Assembly: GCF_949987535.1 (NCBI RefSeq)
Contig: NC_080067.1
Span: 50,838,910-50,902,909, forward strand
Direction of reading: 5' to 3'
DNA length: 64,000 nucleotides
Source of the DNA: Balaenoptera acutorostrata
Lineage: Eukaryota; Chordata; Mammalia; Artiodactyla; Balaenopteridae
Part shown: positions 1-12,009 of the stretch, one piece after another
Numbering within the stretch: position 1 is the stretch's first letter
Layout of the letters: the number at the start of each line of letters is the position of its first letter
The notes under the pieces: generated by a model
What the model was told of the DNA's origin: nothing
The model's input: only the letters and a program-made list of their open reading frames with translations
The model's database searches: none
Translations under genes and position numbers: made by a program

Positions 1-1504
1 ACAAATCACAGGGGTTGAAAGGACACTTCTTGAATAGACTTGACAATAAAATATTTTAATTAAAGGTACATGTCAGCCCTTAATATGCTGTTCTTTTGTA
101 TTCAGGTGTCCTTATTTCTGCCATCTCTTTTCTGCTTTTCAACTAATGCTTATTCTCCAAAACAAAACTTAACCATCTCCTGCTCTTCTTATTTTCTGGT
201 GGCTCCTTCCCCCATTCCCAGAGCAACTTGTGTGTATTTCAATCTTGCCAATCTCCTGTGACATAGTTTGCAAGTTTAAGTGAATCAGTATTTATTTTCT
301 ACAACAAATAATCTAACTGGAATTCTAACTGGAACTATGAAAGAAAACCTTTCAACCTTTTAGGATGATCCTTGAAAATTTTATTAACTGAAGTAGATAT
401 AATTCAATTTTCTGATAAGAATAAGCATAGATTTCACTATGACAATTATATTTGTTAACGTTTCTTTTCTTTCTTCATTAAAAAAGTAATGCCTATCCAA
501 TGTTACATTTTAAGATTTAATATAAAAATTTCTTTTAAGGTTTTCTCATTAACTAATAGTTGAAGCATGTGGCTACTGATTTCAACATTAATTTTTATCA
601 AGAATGGATAAAATTTATTTGGGCTACATAATATTTATTCCTCTAGTTATGAAATATTTGATGAAAGGTATGTGTCTTATTCACCTCTTTATCAGGGGGA
701 CATGTCATATCTTATCACAGGTATTACCCAATACTTGTTATTTTAAAAACACTAAATAAGTCATATACACTATGTGACTTATATTAAGGAAACTTGATTT
801 TGGATTTCTACCAAGAATAATTATAATAAAATTGCAAATTTATTTTTCTATGCCCTTAACACCATTTTTAAACACCCATTTGTTACTAACACATTTTTAT
901 ACTCCACCAAATTCAGTGACTTTATGCTGTCTTTATTTCTTCCCATTAGAAAGAGTTCTGATTTAAATATCTTTCACTAGAGAGTGTTATATAACATAAA
1001 TGGATCCATCACCAAAGATTTTTTTTTTAATATATATAACATAGAAATATCAACACAACTTGGTAAGAGTAAATGTAATAAGTTCATATTGATTGTAAAC
1101 TGCTACATTTGACATTTAGGTACCATTTATCTTGAAATTATAATGTTAATAAAATATTAATACTGTATATGTTGATAGAGTGGAATATTATAGTAAACAC
1201 ATCCATTTATGCTCTCATACTTGATCCTTTTCCCCAAATTTGTGAGGCATTTAAGGCACTACTTAGTGTTAACTGTATGAACAAAATCTAATTGGCTCAA
1301 TTCAATTTTCAAGCAGGATCACCAAGGTCACAACATCTCTTAGTTTAGGAACTGGCATTTGCCCAATCCTGGCATAGGAAAATGTGGCTGAGAAAGTAGG
1401 GGAAATACCTCCATTTGGTAAAAATCATGGGTGGGGCTGTAGACATGACAGCATCCTTTGTGTTTCTGCATGGGTAAACTACCAGGGGTTGCAAATTCAG
1501 TGTA
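1..1504. other. Unassigned A+T-rich sequence
   Basis: I see no gene and no repeat I can name here. The 63-codon ORF at 70-261 has no recognisable domain or codon structure and looks like chance. Confidence 0.5.
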
Positions 1505-2745
1505 TTTATTAGTTATCTATTGTTGTATAGGAAAATACCACAAACTTAGAGGCTTAAAATAACACAAAGTTATTATCTCAAAGTTTCTGTAGGTCAGGAG
1601 TCTGGGCCCAGTTTAGCTGCCATATTTGCTTATAATAGTATAATAACTAAATATTGCAGACTCTAAATATAGAGCTACCATATGATCCAACAATCCCACT
1701 CCTGGGCATATATCTGGAGAAAACCATAATTTGAAAAGTTACATGCACCCCAATGTTCACTGCAGCACTATTTAAATAGCCAGAACATGGAAGCAACCTA
1801 AATGTCCATTGACAGAGGATTGGATAAAGAAGATGTGGTATATATATACAATGGAATATTAAAAAAGAACAAAATAATGCCATTTGCAGCAACTTGGATG
1901 GACCTAGAGATTGTCATACTGAGTGAAATAAGTCACACAGAGAAGGACAAATATTGTATGATATCACTTATATGTGGAGTCTAAAAACATGGTACAAATG
2001 AACTTATCTACAAAACAGAAATAGAGTTACAGATGTAGAAAACAATCTTATGGTTACCGGGGGGAAGTGGGGGAGGGATAAACTGGGAGATTGAGATTGA
2101 CATATACACACTACTGTATATAAAATAGGTAACTATTAAGGACCTACTGTATAGCACAGGGAACTCTACTCAATACTCTGTAATGACCTGTATGGGAAAA
2201 GAATCTAAAAAAGAGTGGATACATGTATATGTATAACTGATCCACTTTGCTGTACAGCAGAAAGCAACACAACATTGGAAATCAACTACACTCCAATAAA
2301 AATTTAAAAAAATATATATATACACATATATTTATATATATAGCAGTCCCACAAAGCTACAGTAAAGGTCACCTGGGGCTGTGTTCTTATCTGGAGGCTT
2401 GACTGGGAAATAATCTGTTTTCAAGTTCACTCAGGCTTTTGGCAGAATTCATTTCTTTGCAGCTGGAAGATTGAGTGCCCCAGATTCTGGCTGGCTAGAA
2501 GTTGGCAGCTAGAGGCTGCCGCTGTTCCTAGAGACTGTTAAAGTTCCTAGTCGTGTTAGCTTTCCCAACATGTCACTGTACTTCATAGTGACAAAGCCTG
2601 CAAAGGGTCTCTAGAGCAAGTCTTCCAGCAAGATGGAGATTTATTTAATGTAACATAACCACAGGAGTGACATCCATCACCTACTTTTGCCAAATTCTAT
2701 TGATTAGAAGCAAGTCACAGGTCCTGTCCACACACTCGGGAAAGT
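1505..2745 (-). mobile_element. Old MaLR-like LTR remnant, split by an L1 tail
   Basis: The left arm (about 1505-1635) reads like the antisense of an old mammalian LTR: a phrase about flipping to a short cut-site block, then 'cacaaacttagaggcttaaa' and 'aggtcaggagtctgggccc'. The right arm (about 2345-2745) resumes with 'cacctggggctgtgttc', 'ggaggcttgactggg' and 'ttctattgattagaagcaag', which follow in the same repeat. An L1 3' end sits between them. Class (MLT1/MaLR type) and orientation are from memory of the consensus; the subfamily is not assigned. No internal proviral sequence is present. Confidence 0.5.
1658..2312 (+). mobile_element. L1 3' end (ORF2 C-terminus remnant and 3' UTR)
   Basis: Sequence from 'agagctaccatatgatccaa' onward is the end of L1 ORF2 followed by the 3' UTR, with the ATATATAC-rich block and an A-rich tail after 'ctccaataaaaatt' (about 2291-2305). 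The C-terminal reading frame is broken. The same 3' UTR phrases recur at 28157-28430 on the plus strand and, inverted, at 34905-35235. It is 5'-truncated to about 650 bp and lies inside the older LTR remnant. Confidence 0.85.
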
Positions 2746-2964
2746 CCTACACAAAAACATGAGCCTCAGTTTGATGGGATCATGACACGGGAGCAGAGGG
2801 ACCTGAGAGTCTGTCAGCTCTATTCAATATAGACAGGTTTTATCAGCTACAGATGAAAACAGCAGAAGTAAAAGTTTCTCTCAAGTCACCACTAGCAAAT
2901 GACGACACTAAGACTTAAAAATAAATCTTTCTTATTCCCAGAATTAAAACCTCAATATTATGAA

Positions 2965-3366
2965 ATGTTTATATCTGGCTTTTTTTTTTTTTTTTTTTTG
3001 TCTCTGTGACTTTTATTCCACTTCTCGGCATCACCAGCCACTTCAACCCTGGCTCCTGTCCCCATACCAGCTTTATCCCTAGCCTCCACTCAGTATTCAC
3101 CATGGTACTTTGTTGGCAGATGATGTGTTTCAGATGCCTGCACCCCGCACTCGCTTCAGAAATTTAACATGCAAAGAGGCCAGACATGAGAAATAGGTCC
3201 CTAGGATACAGTCTAGAAAGAGACACCCGAAAGCAAGCAGGAAATAAAATAACTCAATAAAGACTAGAGGAAAATTAACTGAAGGACAGAGAAAAAAATG
3301 TCATTAAAATGAAGAAAAATGAAAAAAAAAAACTCTCCTCCTTACATTCTGCATGTTATATCTGGC
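2965..3366 (-). pseudogene. Retrocopy of a polyadenylated transcript with target-site duplications
   Basis: On the minus strand a stretch of about 370 bp ends with AATAAA (complement of 3012-3017), 12 bases later by a run of 20 A (2980-2999). It is bracketed by near-identical direct repeats: 'atgtttatatctggc' at 2965-2979 and 'atgttatatctggc' at 3353-3366, differing by one T. Tail, signal and duplications together are the hallmark of L1-mediated retrotransposition of an mRNA. No reading frame of note is visible, so the copy probably derives from a 3' UTR or a non-coding RNA. I do not recognise the parent gene. The 5' duplication does not begin with the usual AAAA, so the nick site is atypical. 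Confidence 0.65.
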
Positions 3367-3850
3367 ATACTTTAAATTGCAGGCATAGCTATATGTACAA
3401 ATTGTAGGTGGCAAATAACTACCCTGAAGGCTGCATATTTTAATAATGTAAAAGTGAAGCAGGCAGCTATTTCCTCTCCTTTCGGCAGGTTGACGGAGGT
3501 GATCCTCGATGGATGGTGAGCAAGGATGTAATATAGAGACTTGGAGGGAAGGGTAAGAAGTCCAGCCAAAACCCAAAGCTCTCATCAACATGAAGGGACC
3601 AGAAACTGAGGTATAGGCTTGAGGTATAAAGCCAGGGACCAGAGAGACAGGATCAGAGAGACAGCTAAGCAGGAAGACCTTCGGAGTGTCATCCTGGGAA
3701 AACACCTAACAACTAGGCTGTATTTGAGGATGATCCCTTGCTACTCAATTAGCTGGATGCCTGTGTCAGGAGGATATCAGACTGGGGCGGACAGAAGGTG
3801 TGTATCTTGCAGCATCAGGAAATCCTGAACACCCTTTTCTTTAGTCATCC
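3367..3850. other. Unassigned sequence
   Basis: No recognisable repeat or gene. The overlapping minus-strand ORF of 133 codons (3304-3705) runs across the edge of the retrocopy into unrelated flank, which argues against a real protein. Confidence 0.45.
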
Positions 3851-4330
3851 TCTGTGAGGCTACTCATTCATTCATCAGATACAGCGGGGAATAAAAGAGA
3901 CAAAAATATCCTCTCTCATAGACTTTATATTCCAGTCAGGGGAATCAAACTCTAACATAATAAACATGCCTATTATACAGTGATAGGTGATAAGCCCCAT
4001 GGAAAACAAGAAACAGTGCAAGGGGTCCAGAAGAGTTAATTATTGGATAGTCTTTACTGAGACAAGGTGACATTTTAAAAACTCTTGAAGGAAGTAAAGG
4101 TATGAACAGATAGAGTCTGAAATAGGGTCCTGTGTGTTGTGCCTGAGGAATAGCAAAGAGGAAAGTGCATCTGGAGTGGACTGAACAAAGGGGTAAGTAG
4201 TTGTAGATGAGGACAGAAAGGTTATGGGAGTTCTTATCACATAGAACCTTGTAAGTCTTTAACAGGATCTGGGTTTTACCCTGAGTGAGTAGAGAAGCCA
4301 TTGGCGAGTTTAGACAGGCACCAGGAAGCC
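3851..4330 (+). repeat. Ancient mammalian interspersed repeat, family not assigned
   Basis: The block keeps phrases common to a mammal-wide repeat: 'gactttatattccagtcagg', 'gatgataggtgataagcccc'-like text near 3980, 'caaggtgacatttt' at about 4062, 'ccttgtaagtctttaacagg' and 'ggttttaccctgagtgagta'. Related pieces occur at 9690-9850, 12010-12500, 49125-49440 and 59800-59990. It is heavily mutated. I recognise the phrases but cannot name the family with certainty. Confidence 0.5.
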
Positions 4331-6138
4331 CAGAGTTTTCATTAGTTTGATGTTGCACCTACAAGCAGGCTTCTGTGTCCTCCCCTGTGGCTGATGTTTA
4401 TCTCTACTCTTTTCTACTTCCAAGTAATAACAATCCTATCAGAATTATAGAAGTCTCCTGACCTTGCATTTGCCCTTAATTCCAGCAGTAGGTAGTCACT
4501 TGCATTCTTTTAACATGGTTTGGGAAACAATATACAGGGATTGACAAATACCCTTTTAACCAAACACTATCTAATGGATGGGCTTTATAATTTTATTTAT
4601 TTTTCATTTTGATGCTTTGATATTGTAATAACATTAAAAAATCTGTCTATGTCTACAAAGAATTCTTTTGACAAATTTGTGAATCACCAAAATTTAATGA
4701 GAGTGATCTGCATTACATCAGGTCCAGGACTGAGGCCAGTAAGGCCTACAATTCATATTCTGATTTCTCATATTTTCCGTATGTCTTTAGACTCTGTTAA
4801 ACAGGGAATGACCCTCCTTCACACTTCTGATTTTAATATTCCCTAAACAATTCTTTCCTCTTCCTTCACCCCTTACTTTTACTCTCCCAGGTGTAGCCAA
4901 CTATTTGGTTGCTGGGTAAAAGCCATGGTTATGCATTTTTCTGTTTGACTTAGCTAATTTACCAAAAGATATAAACAACAACGGGGATATTGTTTCTTCT
5001 TTCATCTCCATTTCAAACCAGTGTTAAGACTGAGAACAAATGAATGTTTGCTGGTTGGGCTCTCCCAGGCTCGGACTGGGGGTCAGTCCATTTGACTATT
5101 ATTTAAACTCTATCCACCAAGGTAGTCTTGGAAGGCTGACATTTTGGCCTTTTTTTCTTTTTCTCAATTTGTTAGGGATCTTGAGAGTGGTGAGAGATAC
5201 TTCAAATCCTAGATACCCTTCTTAGATTAAAATCCTACATTTGTCTCAAGACTCAACAAATTTGGAACTATTGTAACTAAAAGGAGGGGTATCATTGAGA
5301 AGCCATGATTTTCCACTGTTTTCAACTATGTGTTGCAGTTTTCCTTGTAAATCTCATTCTTGCAATGGTAATATGCTGCTACTAGGTGACAATGTTGCCA
5401 CACATTCTAGACTTTAAGGCTGAGTTCCTTTTGATTGAGCTAGAAGAATTAGGCATATAATTTATGTTTCTGTGTTAACTTATGCATAGATTTTAAGTCT
5501 ATAATTAAGTACATTTTGTCCAATGCATACACCCACAAAAGGAAACACCTCAATTGAAATAGGGAACACTTTCATCACCTTAGGAAGTTTCAGATCACTT
5601 TCAAGGAGTCTCAAGAGAATGGGGGAGGGACAGAAGTGGGGAAAGACCCAATTTAGAAAATATCAGAATATCCAAGGTTAAGCATGGTTCAAAAAGTATC
5701 CTTTCTCACAAATTACATGGCGGGGAGGGGGTGGTAGTCTGTGTCCTACCTCTGCCTTTAGAGTGTTACTTATGAGAGCACGTTGTGCAAGTGAATGTTC
5801 TCAGAGTGGAAAAAATAGGTAAAAATCCTAGAACATTTAATGAAATAAGCCCCCAGAAACAATATAGCACTTACTTCAGTGTTTCTCAATCAATATCCCC
5901 TTGTTGAAGCATTAATCTTAAACACCGCTTCATCCATTTGCTGACTTGAAGGCAGAAATCTTCCCCAGGACCTTTAATCTTATTGGTAGACTAAACTGCT
6001 GGACAGATGCAGTTTTGCCGAGTGATCGGGGCATTTCTCCATATTATCAGTTGCCTTTCATGTGTGGCATCATGAGTGAGTAAAGAGCTATCTATGTGAG
6101 TCCTCACTGTAGAAGAGCCTCCACCACTCTCGGAACAC
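4331..6138. other. Unassigned sequence
   Basis: About 1.8 kb of A+T-rich DNA with no gene or repeat that I can name. Short ORFs at 4649-4846 and 5040-5225 show no domain. Confidence 0.45.
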
Positions 6139-6601
6139 TTGGAATGTTTGCTTTTTTTCCCCCAGCTTTATTGAGATATAATTGACATACAACATTAAGT
6201 TGAAGCTGTACACCATGATTTGATACAAGTATATATTGTGAAATGATTACCACAAAATTAGTTAACACATTCCGTCATCTCACATAATTATCATTTTTGT
6301 ATATGTATGGTGAGAACAATTAAGATCTATATTCTTAGCAACTTTCAAGTATATAATACAGTATTGTTAACTATAGTTGCCACACTGTACCTTAAATCCC
6401 TGGAATTTATTCATTTTAGAATCAGAAGTCTGTAGATTTTGACCAACATCTCCCCATTTTCCCCATCCCCAGCCACCATTCTACTCTCTGTTTCTATGAG
6501 TTTGTTTTCTTAGATTCCACATATAAAATGAGATCATATAGTATGTGTCTTTTTCTTGCCTGACTTACATCACTTAGCATAGTGTTGGAATGTTTGCTTT
6601 T
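6139..6601 (-). mobile_element. L1M-type 3' end with a 17-bp target-site duplication
   Basis: The inserted block carries the antisense L1 3' phrases 'ctttattgagatataattga', 'gttaactatagttgccacac' and 'tttctatgagtttgttttct'. A perfect 17-bp direct repeat, 'ttggaatgtttgctttt', lies at 6139-6155 and again at 6585-6601. On the minus strand the duplication starts AAAA after an AT, close to the L1 endonuclease preference. The element is 5'-truncated to about 430 bp and has no reading frame. Confidence 0.85.
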
Positions 6602-6982
6602 ATCATAAGAAAGGAAATATAAATTCACTCTTGAAAATTAACAAATTACTCACTCTTTCTAGACATTATTTGGATTTTTCCAGCTAAGTATAATTTGATA
6701 TTTTAATTTTTGCCCACCTAAAATGGCTTAGCAATTTTATTTTTGGGAAAAAAATTGTAAAAATACATTTACAAAAATGCAAATTGCTTTAGTAAAATAG
6801 CTGTAAAGATTTTATGTCTTTGGAAAATGAAACAATCAACCAAAACTGAAATAAAACTCAAAAAAAAAACATGAAAGTAAATAAAATGGCATTTTAAATA
6901 TTATATTATCAAAAGAAATAGTAAGCAATAAAGGAAGCTTCCTCTAAGTTCTTTAATACAGAGTGCTACACTATGTCTGTGA

Positions 6983-7004
6983 GATGATGATGATGATGAT
7001 GATG
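6983..7004 (+). repeat. (GAT)n microsatellite
   Basis: Seven perfect GAT/ATG units directly upstream of a MIR. Confidence 0.9.
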
Positions 7005-7007
7005 AAG

Positions 7008-7225
7008 GTGACAGCAGAACTTAATTGCTCCTAGTGTCAGCCTCTGAGCTAAATGCTTTGCATGTGTCACCTCCTTGCATCTTTAAGAAATAGACATCGT
7101 TATTATCGCTCGTTTACAGGTAAGTAAACGGAGACTCAGCTACATTAATGTCTGAGGTGGCCTAACTGCAAAGTGGCAAACCTAGGGGTCAAAATTAAAC
7201 TGTATGACTCTGAAGACCTTGAACT
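7008..7225 (+). mobile_element. MIR SINE
   Basis: MIR core order is preserved: 'ctaaatgctttgcatgtgtc', 'ctccttgcatctttaag', 'cgttattatcgctcgtttac' in place of the conserved tttacag core, then 'ggtaagtaaacggagactca' and 'aagtggcaaacctaggg'. It is an old tRNA-derived SINE with no activity expected. Confidence 0.75.
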
Positions 7226-7794
7226 CAACTCCCATGACAATGTTTCTCCAAGTATGAGCTATGAACCGTTTACATCAGTGTCAGTGGAAAATTCAGGGTC
7301 TTTGGCCTCACACAAAACCTTCTATGTTTATGTCCAACACTAATAATTAAAATTGACCAAGCTCACAGTAATTCTTAAAACACAGTTTCAGTGCATGTCC
7401 TCTCCTAACAGCCAACATATCTGCAAAGACAAAGGATGAACACAAAAAGCCATTTTGGGTATAAAATCACTTCTTGGAATAAGGTAGAGACAATTTTTGT
7501 CTACTTTCATTGTCTATGAGAATTGCTTAAATATCATGACATCAAAAAAGAATGATTTGCTTTTACTGAATAGGAAATTATTTTTAATGTATTACAGTTG
7601 AATGTTTCTCAACTATTTGGCTGTCCCTCCACACACCTAAGTAATCAAATGTGCTCCTGTTACTAAGAGTGGTGACTAAAGCAGTGTTTGAAAAGGGGGA
7701 AGGAATAGGGTGTGTGTGAAAAAAAAAAAAAAAACAACACTGTTGATGGGAAAGTAGTTAATTACAATGATCTCCTTAGATCATTCTGATATAA

Positions 7795-8015
7795 CCTCTA
7801 GTTTTTATTTTTTGTTGAATATAGTTGGCATACAATATTGGCTTAAGGTGTACAACACGCTGGTTTCACATTTATATACATTAGGAAACAATCACCACAA
7901 TGAGTCTGGCAATCATCTGTCACATAAAAGCTATTACAATATTGTTGACTATATGTTTTATACTGTATGTTACATCTTCATGACTTATTTATTTTATGAC
8001 TGGAAGGTATAACCC
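7795..8015 (-). mobile_element. L1 3' UTR fragment
   Basis: Antisense L1 phrases 'ttgttgaatatagttggcat', 'acaatattgttgactatatg' and 'cttatttattttatgactgg' are in the order of the L1 3' UTR. It is short and diverged. Confidence 0.65.
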
Positions 8016-8564
8016 CTAATTTTAGTTGAGAATCCTTGATGTCATTTTTGTCAACCACTTCTACATCTAATTTCAGTAATGTGCTATTTTGAATCTTGGT
8101 GAAAAAAAATCACAGAACATATCACTGACAATATTCATAAAAATATTTGTAGATCAAACATCACATGTTATAGTAACTGAACCACAAAACTTTCAGAAAC
8201 TAGCCAAAAGGAGTTTTCACTTTATCTTGTTTCATTAAAGGGGGAATCAAAAAATTACTTGCTATTCAATGATGGGAAACGTATATTCTTTCAACAAGAC
8301 ATTCTGGTTAATATATTTTATTGTGTAGTGAATATTTATAAGAAAAAGAAGTTTATAATATATTATCCATGCTGACATAACATATTATTTTTTATATGAA
8401 TATAGAATTTACAGAAAATGGTTCAATTATTTCACAGACTATTTATATTCCATTGCTGTAAGTTCTAAATATTTTGATGCTGAAAAATCAATGATCAGAT
8501 CTAGTTTAGACTGACAGATATCCCCAAGTTAACATGCCAGATATTTGAGTTATTCATTCTGAAT
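8016..8564. other. Unassigned A+T-rich sequence
   Basis: No gene or named repeat is visible up to the CHR SINE insertion site. Confidence 0.45.
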
Positions 8565-8590
8565 AAAACCACAATGCCGGGCTTCCCTGG

Positions 8591-8601
8591 TGGCGCAGTG
8601 G
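8591..8601 (+). promoter_or_regulatory. Pol III A box of the SINE
   Basis: 'tggcgcagtgg' fits the internal A-box pattern TRGYNNANNNG. Confidence 0.75.
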
Positions 8602-8633
8602 TTGGGAGTCCGCCTGCCAGTGCAGGCGACGCG

Positions 8634-8644
8634 GGTTCGAGCCC
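8634..8644 (+). promoter_or_regulatory. Pol III B box of the SINE
   Basis: 'ggttcgagccc' fits the B-box pattern GGTTCGANNCC, 33 bp downstream of the A box as in a tRNA-derived promoter. Confidence 0.8.
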
Positions 8645-9239
8645 TGGTCCGGGAGGATCCCACATGGCCGCGGAGCAACTAAGCCCGTGCACCACAACTG
8701 CTGAGGCCTCCGCGCCTGGAGCCCGGGCTCCCCAGCAAGAAAAGCCACCGCAATGGGTGGCCCCCGCTCGACGCAACTGGAGAAAGCCCACAGGAAGCAA
8801 CGAAGACCCCAACGCAGCCAAAAATAAATAAATAATTAATTAATTTAAAAAAAAAAAAAAAACACAGTGCCAAATGTTACTACTGAGTGTAAAGGAAATT
8901 GTCATATCAATTAAGATGAAATCAGTAATGATCCATATGTTAAAAAATCATAATTGTGAAGGAAGGCTGAGCCATTACTTAGGAATTTGAGTTTTATATG
9001 TTCATAAACACATCATTGATGTAGTAAGTCTTTTCCTCTTTTTGAATCTATAGAAAATAGTGATCTAAAAGATATAAAAAAACACTATTTTTGTCACCAA
9101 ATTTCAAGCATGTTTTGAATTTAAAAAAAGAAAATTTATTGCAAATGGAGACACTCTACATGTCTCCATAATCATAGCTCTACATCTCCACAGGGGTGCA
9201 AGACTGTCACAATAGAGTGTCGGAAACCATCAATTCCTT

Positions 9240-9420
9240 TGTAATTTTTATACAATTTATCGCCTCTTGAAATTTTGCCTGTATTGCAGCTCTCTGTGAG
9301 CATCTTTCATCAACCATACAGAACTATAAGCTCTTTGAAGGTAGAGTCATAGTATTCATCTTTGTTTCCACACTTGTAGCCTAGAGACTTGACAGTGGTA
9401 GACTCTGAGTAAAAAATTAT
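9240..9420 (+). mobile_element. L2 LINE 3' end fragment
   Basis: 'ctataagctctttgaaggta' and 'catctttgtttccacacttg' match the L2 3' end order (the 'gagctccttgagggcaggg ... cccagtgcctagcacag' motif), heavily mutated. Confidence 0.5.
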
Positions 9421-9689
9421 ACTTTTCTGTGTCTGCTCTTCTCATGAATGACCTGAGCAGAGAGGTTATGAAAACAGGTATTCCTGTTTTCCCATGATAT
9501 AAACCATGGGAGAGCCAGGACCTGTGGTTTCTACAAGGCTTTATCACAGAACTAGGTTATTATAGTTGTCAGAAACATTTATCTCAACAACAGAAAAAAA
9601 TTTTTAAGTGTTTTATCATGTGGATATAACTGCATTAAGATTTTCCAAGTTTCTTCTCTCCAATACTTTGTGAGGATTATTTAACATAA

Positions 9690-9910
9690 CTATTAATCAC
9701 CTACTACATACAAGGCACTGAAGAAACAGAAGAGGAAAATATAAACATGTCCGTGGCAGCACTCACAGACCTTACTGAGCGAACATCTCAGAACTAAAGC
9801 AATCAGGATTCAGCCTTAGGTTACCAAGTGAGGAAGGGAGCATTGTAATTTAGGGTAAAGGGAGAAAGAGGTGGAGTCAGGAATGTTGGACATCATTCTG
9901 TGTGCCCCAT
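9690..9910 (+). repeat. Ancient interspersed repeat, family not assigned
   Basis: Shares 'cacctactacatacaaggca' and 'cactcacagaccttactgag' with the group at 3851 and 59800. It is degenerate. Confidence 0.4.
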
Positions 9911-12000
9911 CAGGGCAGTGCTAGAATTAGGCTATAGCATAGAGTTCTAAGTTCATTGTGTGAAATTATGTTGCCAACATAAGACTGTGGGTCATGCATT
10001 TTGATATGAAGTCAGCTCTCTTTCTTGAACATTTTCAAACAAAGCCTGAATGGGCTTTTTTAAAATTAAGGAGCTTGTAGTGGAGATTTTATGATAAAGT
10101 ACTAATGTTGATGTTGGGGGTATGTGGAATGGGAAGGGAGAGGAAGCTGAAGTAGTAAACTTTCTGACATCTCACCGGGCCATACTTCTCTGTGTCTGGA
10201 ATCAGGTTACCAAGCCAAAGTCAGGAAATCTGGGGACGATTCAAATCTCTAAACCTAGGTCAGAGACAAAGGACATAGACTTACAAAGATGGACTCACTA
10301 AATAACCAAAATTAACTAAATACCTTCAAATATTATTAATTTAACTTTATTAGTTCATTTATCAAACCCAAATAAAACTATTACCTTATATATTAGTGAT
10401 CTCAAATTATACTTCTATCTATGGAAATAATTGATAACACACAAATAATATCTTCTTATATAAATAGAAAATTGTGAATCAAATTATATCTTACATTTCT
10501 GTTAGCATTAATATTTTGAATTATTAAACCCCCCAAACTAGACCTTTTAGTCAAATAATATTTTCTTTCTTTTACCAAAAAAGAGCTGCCAAGGAAACTA
10601 ATTTTTAATTCCAAACTACAGAATATTTTTGCATTTAACCACTCTACTAAACAATACAGTGTGATCCTTAACAGTTGTTCAAAAATGTGAACCTAAGACA
10701 CTTATATAACAAATTATAATATACAAATAAATTTTATTAACATTTAGCTACAAAGATGGAAATATAGTTTGATATAATTTAGAAATATGTTTAGTGAATG
10801 CTGAAACAACAAAGAAAAATTCTATTTAAACATAATGTTTCCAGAGAAAAAAGCAGGGATTATTTCTTTTATTAAGAGAAACTGAAGTGAGAGAATTTTC
10901 TAGTGCTGGTCCTTAGGCAGGCACTTGCCTAATTTGTACCAGTAGTTTTCTGTATCATTTATCATATACGTTCTTTCTGAATACAAGAAAAGAGAGACAT
11001 ACTAAGGAATTGTTAAATAAAATAATCACTGTTAAAGTTTCCCATACACCTTAACTATAATTTATCTTTTTTTGCTCCCATTTACGCAGTCAACACTTTA
11101 ATACTTTCTGCCTTTTACTGCAATAAACTGTCCTCATATGCCTCCCTTTTCTGTCAATATTAGCATCTAAGTATAACAATTGATATAGCATATAAAAGTC
11201 AGACTTGAGAATCTATCTTATTCCCTCATATTTCCTATATAACTTACTTTGGGGTCACAAAGATGATATAATTGTTAACACTAATTGAATGAAATCCCAA
11301 AAGTTGGCTAGTGTGGGGACGAGTGTAAGAGATAAAGAAAATAATATTCTCTTGCGTTGAATAATGTCATTATCTGAAATGATCCTCAATTTTCAAAGAA
11401 TTAAGAATAAAATGGTTACCAATAAAAAGAAATTGAATATAATTTTCTCTTTACTCAGAAACAGAACCTTAGAATGAACGATACAGAACCTCCTGATTCT
11501 TTTAATCTTGGATTAATCAGCAGAGTTACATTAGGGAAAAGTCACTGTGACTCCAGTGGTGAATTAGGCAATTTTACCAATAAAGATTTAGTCATGCTTC
11601 GGGCTATTTTAAAGTATTTGTATTGTAGATGTATTTATTCATCGCAAGTTACACCAGTATACACCGAAAAGGCTAGAGTGAAGAAAATGTATTCAAGATT
11701 TTAGTCACATTCAAAAAGGCCACTTTAAAATTAGGATGATAGAATCAGCCTGCATTAGTTATCTACTTTCCAAATGACTGGTATGGCTGTTTTCCTAAAT
11801 CTGGATGTTGAGTACAAAATTATCTTCTATAGTAAAGTGGTAGACTCTAGATATATGAAATCAAAGCAGAAGTATGCTGAGTCATCTTAAAAGGGATAGT
11901 TATGTCAAGGTCTGGTTGACCAGATTAAGCTCCTTTAAAGAATGCAGTGGAAGGTAGTTACTAAAGGAAGAACAGAATATCAGCAAAGCAAATTAATTAA
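9911..12000. other. Unassigned A+T-rich sequence
   Basis: About 2 kb without a gene or a repeat that I can name. The 76-codon ORF at 11474-11704 has no recognisable domain. Confidence 0.45.
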
Positions 12001-12009
12001 TAAATACAC

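Larger units (their letters stand above)
8579..8858 (+). mobile_element. CHR-type tRNA-derived SINE
   Basis: A full-length SINE starts 'gggcttccctggtggcgcag' and ends in an A-rich tail with AAATAAAT repeats. Imperfect target duplications flank it: 'aaaaccacaatgcc' (8565-8578) and 'aaaacacagtgcc' (8859-8871). The GC-rich head stands out sharply from the A+T-rich surroundings. Apparent ORFs of 64-106 codons on both strands come from the SINE and are not genes. CHR SINEs are confined to cetaceans, hippopotamids and ruminants. Confidence 0.9.

Noticed and set aside
3120..3180. U6 snRNA-like words ('gcactcgcttcagaaattta')
   Set aside because: Only a short chance resemblance; the U6 core and ends are absent.
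3304..3705. 133-codon minus-strand ORF as a host exon
   Set aside because: It straddles the edge of the retrocopy and unrelated flank and lacks any recognisable domain.
8501..8873. ORFs of 64-106 codons on both strands
   Set aside because: They lie inside a CHR SINE and recur over the other SINE copies; open frames come from the G+C-rich SINE, not from a gene.
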